Position numbers and translations under genes: made by a program. Positions 5,647-6,315 of a DNA stretch of 6,315 nucleotides are shown here, one piece after another (the first letter of the stretch is position 1; every line of letters begins with the position of its first letter). The notes under the pieces were generated by a model. The model saw nothing but the letters and a program-made list of their open reading frames with translations. It ran no database searches and had not been told where the DNA came from. Origin of the DNA: Polynucleobacter meluiroseus (GTDB lineage: Bacteria > Verrucomicrobiota > Verrucomicrobiia > Opitutales > UBA953); contig CALPIW020000092.1 of assembly GCA_943323725.2 (NCBI GenBank), positions 1 through 6,315 of the forward strand. Direction: 5' to 3'.

Positions 5647-6315
5647 TCAGGCCTTCTTCAGATCGTAGCCGTCCTTGCGGTCCAGCATCGTCCAACCGAG
5701 CGCGGTCAGGTCCTTGCGGAGCTGGTCGGCGGCGGCGAAATCCTTGGACTGCTTGGCGGCCCAGCGACGGGCACCCAGTTCGGCGACCTCGGCCGGGATG
5801 GCGACTTCGGCTTTGGCGGCGAAGAGCTGCAGCCCGAGGGCGAAGAGGATCTTGGCCAGGCCGGAGACGTCCTGACGGGCCTGCTCGGCCGTCGGTTCGT
5901 CCTTCTCGGCGAGCACGGTGAAGACCTGGCCGAGGCAGCCCGGGATGTTCAGGTCGTCCTGCAGGACTTCCCAGGCCTTGGCGAAGCGACCCCAAGAGGT
6001 CTGGACTTCCTGCTTGGCGGGCGCGACGAATTCAGCGCGGCTGAAACCGGCGGCGGCCAGGAGACGGTCGGCGCCGCGCTCAAGCTTGGCGAGGGCGGAA
6101 CGGGAATCCTCGACGCCCTTCATGGTGAAGTTGAGCGAGCTGCGGTAGTGACCGGAGATCAGCGTGTAGCGGACCTCCGTCGGCGAGAAGCCCTTGGCGA
6201 CCAGTTCGTCGAGCGTGTAGAGGTTGCCCTTGCTCTTGGACATCTTCTCGCCCTCGACCATCAGGTGGGCACTGTGGAACCAGTGCGCGGCGAAGCCCTT
6301 CACGCCGGTGGCGCA
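5647..6315 (-). CDS. cysS: Cysteinyl-tRNA synthetase, partial (C-terminal 222 residues)
   Basis: This class I synthetase charges tRNA(Cys) in the cytoplasm. Only the C-terminal 222 residues are inside the window; the HIGH motif and most of the zinc site lie beyond the right edge. The frame is open to 6315 and starts CATGVKGF. The GTG at 6301-6303 that could be read as a start is an internal valine, because family sequence continues on both sides of it. The KMSKS ATP-binding loop is at visible residues 24-28 (VEGEKMSKSKGN), followed by the hallmark VRYTLISGHYRSSLNF. A DALR-type helical domain follows (DLNIPGCLGQVF corresponds to the DDDFNTP segment of E. coli), and the C-terminal ARRWAAKQSKDFAAADQLRKDL region matches the tRNA-binding end of the family. 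It ends in DGYDLKKA with TGA. It is the first gene seen of the cysS-thrS minus-strand pair. Confidence 0.96.
   Translation of the reverse strand, partial: CATGVKGFAAHWFHSAHLMVEGEKMSKSKGNLYTLDELVAKGFSPTEVRYTLISGHYRSSLNFTMKGVEDSRSALAKLERGADRLLAAAGFSRAEFVAPAKQEVQTSWGRFAKAWEVLQDDLNIPGCLGQVFTVLAEKDEPTAEQARQDVSGLAKILFALGLQLFAAKAEVAIPAEVAELGARRWAAKQSKDFAAADQLRKDLTALGWTMLDRKDGYDLKKA

Noticed and set aside
3743..5668. Two long plus-strand open frames (3743-4648 and 4664-5668) opposite thrS
   Set aside because: Both are antisense to a full ThrRS; the composition reflects complementary GC-rich codons and no domain can be recognised.
6301..6303. GTG as the start of a short cysS-like gene
   Set aside because: Family sequence continues through it to the window edge, so it is an internal valine in a truncated view of cysS.
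1..6315. Mobile element, CRISPR array, defence system, tRNA or rRNA
   Set aside because: No transposase-like protein, terminal repeats, regularly spaced direct repeats or tRNA cloverleaf was noticed; almost every base belongs to six recognisable or domain-assignable genes.

Overview
This window looks like a chromosomal housekeeping region of a GC-rich (roughly 60-65% by eye) Gram-negative bacterium. Two proteins carry export signals, one Sec-type and one twin-arginine, and most starts lack a convincing Shine-Dalgarno sequence. The TGS-less threonyl-tRNA synthetase, the exported single-motif-cysteine redoxin and the weak ribosome binding sites would fit Verrucomicrobiota (an Opitutia-like lineage). 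That assignment is an inference from memory of such genomes, not something the sequence proves.

Layout, right to left along the minus strand: the C-terminal part of cysteinyl-tRNA synthetase (cysS, cut by the right edge), then after a short gap a complete threonyl-tRNA synthetase (thrS), then after a hairpin that resembles an intrinsic terminator a complete Tat-exported alkaline phosphatase. A plus-strand exported redoxin gene at 1611-2174 converges on the phosphatase gene and has a strong terminator in the 68-bp gap between them. Divergent from the redoxin gene across a 160-bp promoter region lies a minus-strand pair: serine O-acetyltransferase (cysE), followed after only three bases by a GAF-domain protein cut by the left edge.

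Functionally, cysE makes O-acetylserine, the precursor of cysteine, and cysS charges tRNA with cysteine. Both are in the window and on the same strand, but the redoxin and phosphatase genes separate them, so they are not one operon. cysS and thrS may be co-transcribed. The phosphatase probably has its own promoter in the 75-bp gap after thrS. The redoxin and cysE share a divergent control region that contains two perfect inverted repeats.

I see no mobile element, CRISPR array, tRNA, rRNA or defence cassette. Points worth a second look are the missing TGS domain and the cysteine-bearing insertion in ThrRS, the shortened CysE tail, the unusual cysteine set of the redoxin, the in-frame CysE/GAF junction, and the compact terminator/promoter region before the phosphatase. 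None of this amounts to a clear new system.
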